Assembly (NCBI GenBank): GCA_015680685.1
Contig: MNCI01014583.1
Span: 4,374 to 35,820, forward strand
Origin: Gnetum montanum
Taxonomy: Eukaryota; Streptophyta; Gnetopsida; Gnetales; Gnetaceae
Length of the DNA: 31,447 nucleotides
Reading direction: 5' to 3'
Shown here: in pieces, positions 29,729-31,447 of the stretch
Layout: each line of letters starts with the position of its first letter
How positions within the stretch are numbered: the first letter of the stretch is position 1
Notes under the pieces: model-generated
Seen by the model: the letters and a program-made list of their open reading frames with translations, nothing else
Told to the model about the DNA's origin: nothing
Databases searched by the model: none
Program-made: the position numbers and the translations under genes

Positions 29729-30294
29729 CGTAGCATAACGTAGTGTAATGCTAGAAGATAGTCCATCGCAACAATAGAGATGGCAAGATTCGAGACCTCG
29801 ATGGTCCAACAAAATCTCAAGGCTTAAGCAACAATCTGCAGCGTGCCGCACATTTTAACAAGTTTTCTTTTTTGGTTAAGGGGCCTATTATGCTACATTA
29901 CATAGTGTAGTGTAATAAACCCCTGAAGGACTGAATAGAAACAAAGGAAATGTGGCGACAACACTTCAATTTTTTGCAGGTTCACTATTTTACGCTGAAT
30001 TACGCCATGTAGCGTAATCTAGCATGACGTAGCGTAATATAACCAATGACAGAGATAGCACAATTCAGGCATCAGTAGTTCATATCTCACAATACGCTCT
30101 CTAGCATATTGCAGCGTAACCAAAGAATAGTTTGTTTCCAAAGCTCCAACAAAAGTGGTTTACGACGCATTATGCTTCAGAGTGTAATGCAGCGTGGCCC
30201 CGCAAGCTTCAAACACAAACACACCAAGTCAACAACATCTTGTAGGTTCAGGACATGCGTCATCTAAACCGCATCTTTCTCCTAACCCTAACCT

Positions 30295-30302
30295 TATAAA
30301 TA
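30295..30302 (+). promoter_or_regulatory. TATA box of LTR C
   Basis: TATAAATA after CCTAACCCTAACC, the same context as in LTR A. Confidence 0.6.
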
Positions 30303-31023
30303 TTCCAGTTGACAAAAATTAAAGGGTTGGCAAAAATTTGTCTAAACAAGGCATAATTTTCTCCGTGAGAAATTCTCTTTCATTGGCAATCATTGATAAG
30401 AGAGAAAAAGAGGATCAATGATTGTAAGAACATCAGAGGTGATTGGCAAGAATCCCTGATCAAAAACAGCTGGTTAACGGATATTCTACTTCGGGTTTGA
30501 CTTCCTTGCGCCCAAATTGGCTAGAACAAGGTAGATCGACCTTTGCTTGTTTTACCTTTAAATAGCTTTCTCATTTTTGGCACGTGCTTCATCTAAACCG
30601 AAGTTTGCCTGTAATAATTGTATCCAACATATTTTGTTCATAAGTTAAATCCCAGATCTTGGGATTGCACACTCTCTAAATTTGGTTTCCTGTGTCCTAT
30701 CTATACGAATTTTGTAATTTCTTTAAATCATTTACATCGTTTTCAATTACCTTCGAGAATAACGATATTATATCTCCTCATAAAAATCATCATTTTTCCA
30801 TCCAATTATTACAAAATTTTTACTAATTAAGTAAGTCCCTGTCTGATGGACAAGATCGTTTAGGGCACCTCGGATTCATCTTCCCTAGCACGGCCCTCGC
30901 ACGGATCCGAGGTTGGAACTGTGTACACGAAAATCCACTCGATATTTCCAGCAACCAACATTTTCCATCGTTACAATGGGAAAGTTGGTTATTTGATAAT
31001 AGGAATTTCAAATTTTTTTACAC

Positions 31024-31031
31024 TATATAAA
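31024..31031 (+). promoter_or_regulatory. Possible TATA box
   Basis: TATATAAA followed by AGAG, 103 bases before the ATG at 31134. It could drive a host gene or belong to another repeat. Confidence 0.25.
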
Positions 31032-31133
31032 GAGTTGTGGTTTGCTTAGAAACATAACATCTTTTAATTTAGCAATTGAGCAAGAAAGGCAAGTGAAGTG
31101 TTCAAGTTGAGGTAGAAAGTCAGCTTAAGAGAT

Positions 31134-31340
31134 ATGGCAACCAGAAGGCATTTTATCCCATATGTAATGGGATGCTACTCAGAGCATGTCATGAGAGCCT
31201 ATTGTAAAGCAACTACCCGTGGAGCATCTAGCGAAAGTTCTTTCTCACTAGATGAGTTTGGTTTTCTCACTAGCGAATGCTCCATTCATTCAAATGTTTG
31301 GGATAGCTTTCACCAATTCACGATTGAAGCTAAATGTTAA
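31134..31340 (+). CDS. Unidentified 68-codon ORF
   Basis: Starts MATRRHFIPYVMGCYSEH (context AGATATGGC, a good plant start) and ends TAA at 31338-31340. Ser-rich middle (SSESSFSLDE). No domain recognised. It lies outside the element C LTR with a TATA-like box upstream, so it could be the first exon of a gene that continues past the window, or chance. Confidence 0.2.
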   Translation: MATRRHFIPYVMGCYSEHVMRAYCKATTRGASSESSFSLDEFGFLTSECSIHSNVWDSFHQFTIEAKC

Positions 31341-31447
31341 GGAGAATCTAATTAAGATGATTCTTAAGGAGAGGCTTTCATGTCACAATATACAAAAGCA
31401 ATTGGGTACGAAGAACCTCAAAAATCAATAGCCAAAGAGTTGGATGC

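Larger units (their letters stand above)
29465..30975 (+). mobile_element. 3' LTR of element C
   Basis: Starts TGAAACACCATG after the polypurine tract and ends CATCGTTACA, opposite the CACTACA end of LTR A. The first 600 bases consist of imperfect copies of about 300 bp (near 29474, 29788 and a stub at 30059), each with a TACGC/GCGTA-type inverted motif and TAATAAACCCC. Other conserved parts are TATAAATA, AAGGGTTGGC, GTAAGTCCCT and TTAGGGCAC. It is related to LTR A but too diverged to be its partner by eye. Confidence 0.72.

Noticed and set aside
3545-30975. A and C as the two halves of one element split by B
   Set aside because: Orientation and order would fit, but the two LTRs look too diverged, C lacks the expected GAAGG plus integrase flank, and no reverse transcriptase lies left of B. 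Kept only as a remote option.

Overview
The window looks like repeat-dominated nuclear DNA of a seed plant with a large genome. The evidence is decayed Ty3/Gypsy LTR retrotransposons of the Athila/Tat (non-chromovirus) side, with LTRs of 1.5-2 kb, plant-type TATA boxes and GT-AG introns. The strong LTR divergence would fit a gymnosperm, but that is inference. There is no bacterial signal, no tRNA or rRNA gene and no intact host gene. One sequencing gap (973 N) lies at 19929-20901 and a single N at 22245.

Layout. (E) 1-3544, minus strand: the 3' part of an Athila-like element, with LTR piece, polypurine tract and decayed integrase. It is cut inside an integrase codon at 3545 by (A). (A) 3545 to about 10.1 kb, plus strand: LTR, primer binding site, one long gag-protease frame interrupted only by stop codons, then a tandem hairpin array, with no reverse transcriptase or integrase. 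10.3-15.2 kb, minus strand: a multi-exon gene antisense to A with its own TATA box. Four inferred splice junctions are phase-consistent and its second exon block resembles an FCP1/SCP-type phosphatase. 15.26-16.4 kb: array fragments in opposing orientations around an unidentified ORF. (B) 26064 down to 16408, minus strand: LTR, primer binding site, a leader packed with a 16-bp TTGACC repeat, gag of the same family as A, the gap, hairpin array, polypurine tract, LTR. The two LTRs are very diverged. (C) 26065-30975, plus strand: in-frame archaeal-type RNase H plus integrase, the best hairpin array, a polypurine tract identical to that of B, and an LTR related to that of A. After 30975 there is a TATA box and a short unidentified ORF.

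How the parts relate: A, B and C appear to be diverged members of one Tat-like family. They share the LTR start TGAAACACC or its derivative, a primer site near TGGCGCTAGAAGGAGGG, the tract CAAAGAGGGG in B and C, gag in A and B, and above all the array. C carries the enzymes; A and B as seen carry gag (protease recognised only in A) and no reverse transcriptase or integrase.

Most notable signals: (1) the array unit is a short stem with usually a 6-nt loop followed by TAAACTAGC, and stem bases change in compensating pairs between units; (2) the antisense spliced gene lies between two array segments; (3) the 16-bp W-box-like leader repeat has strictly quantised higher-order spacing.
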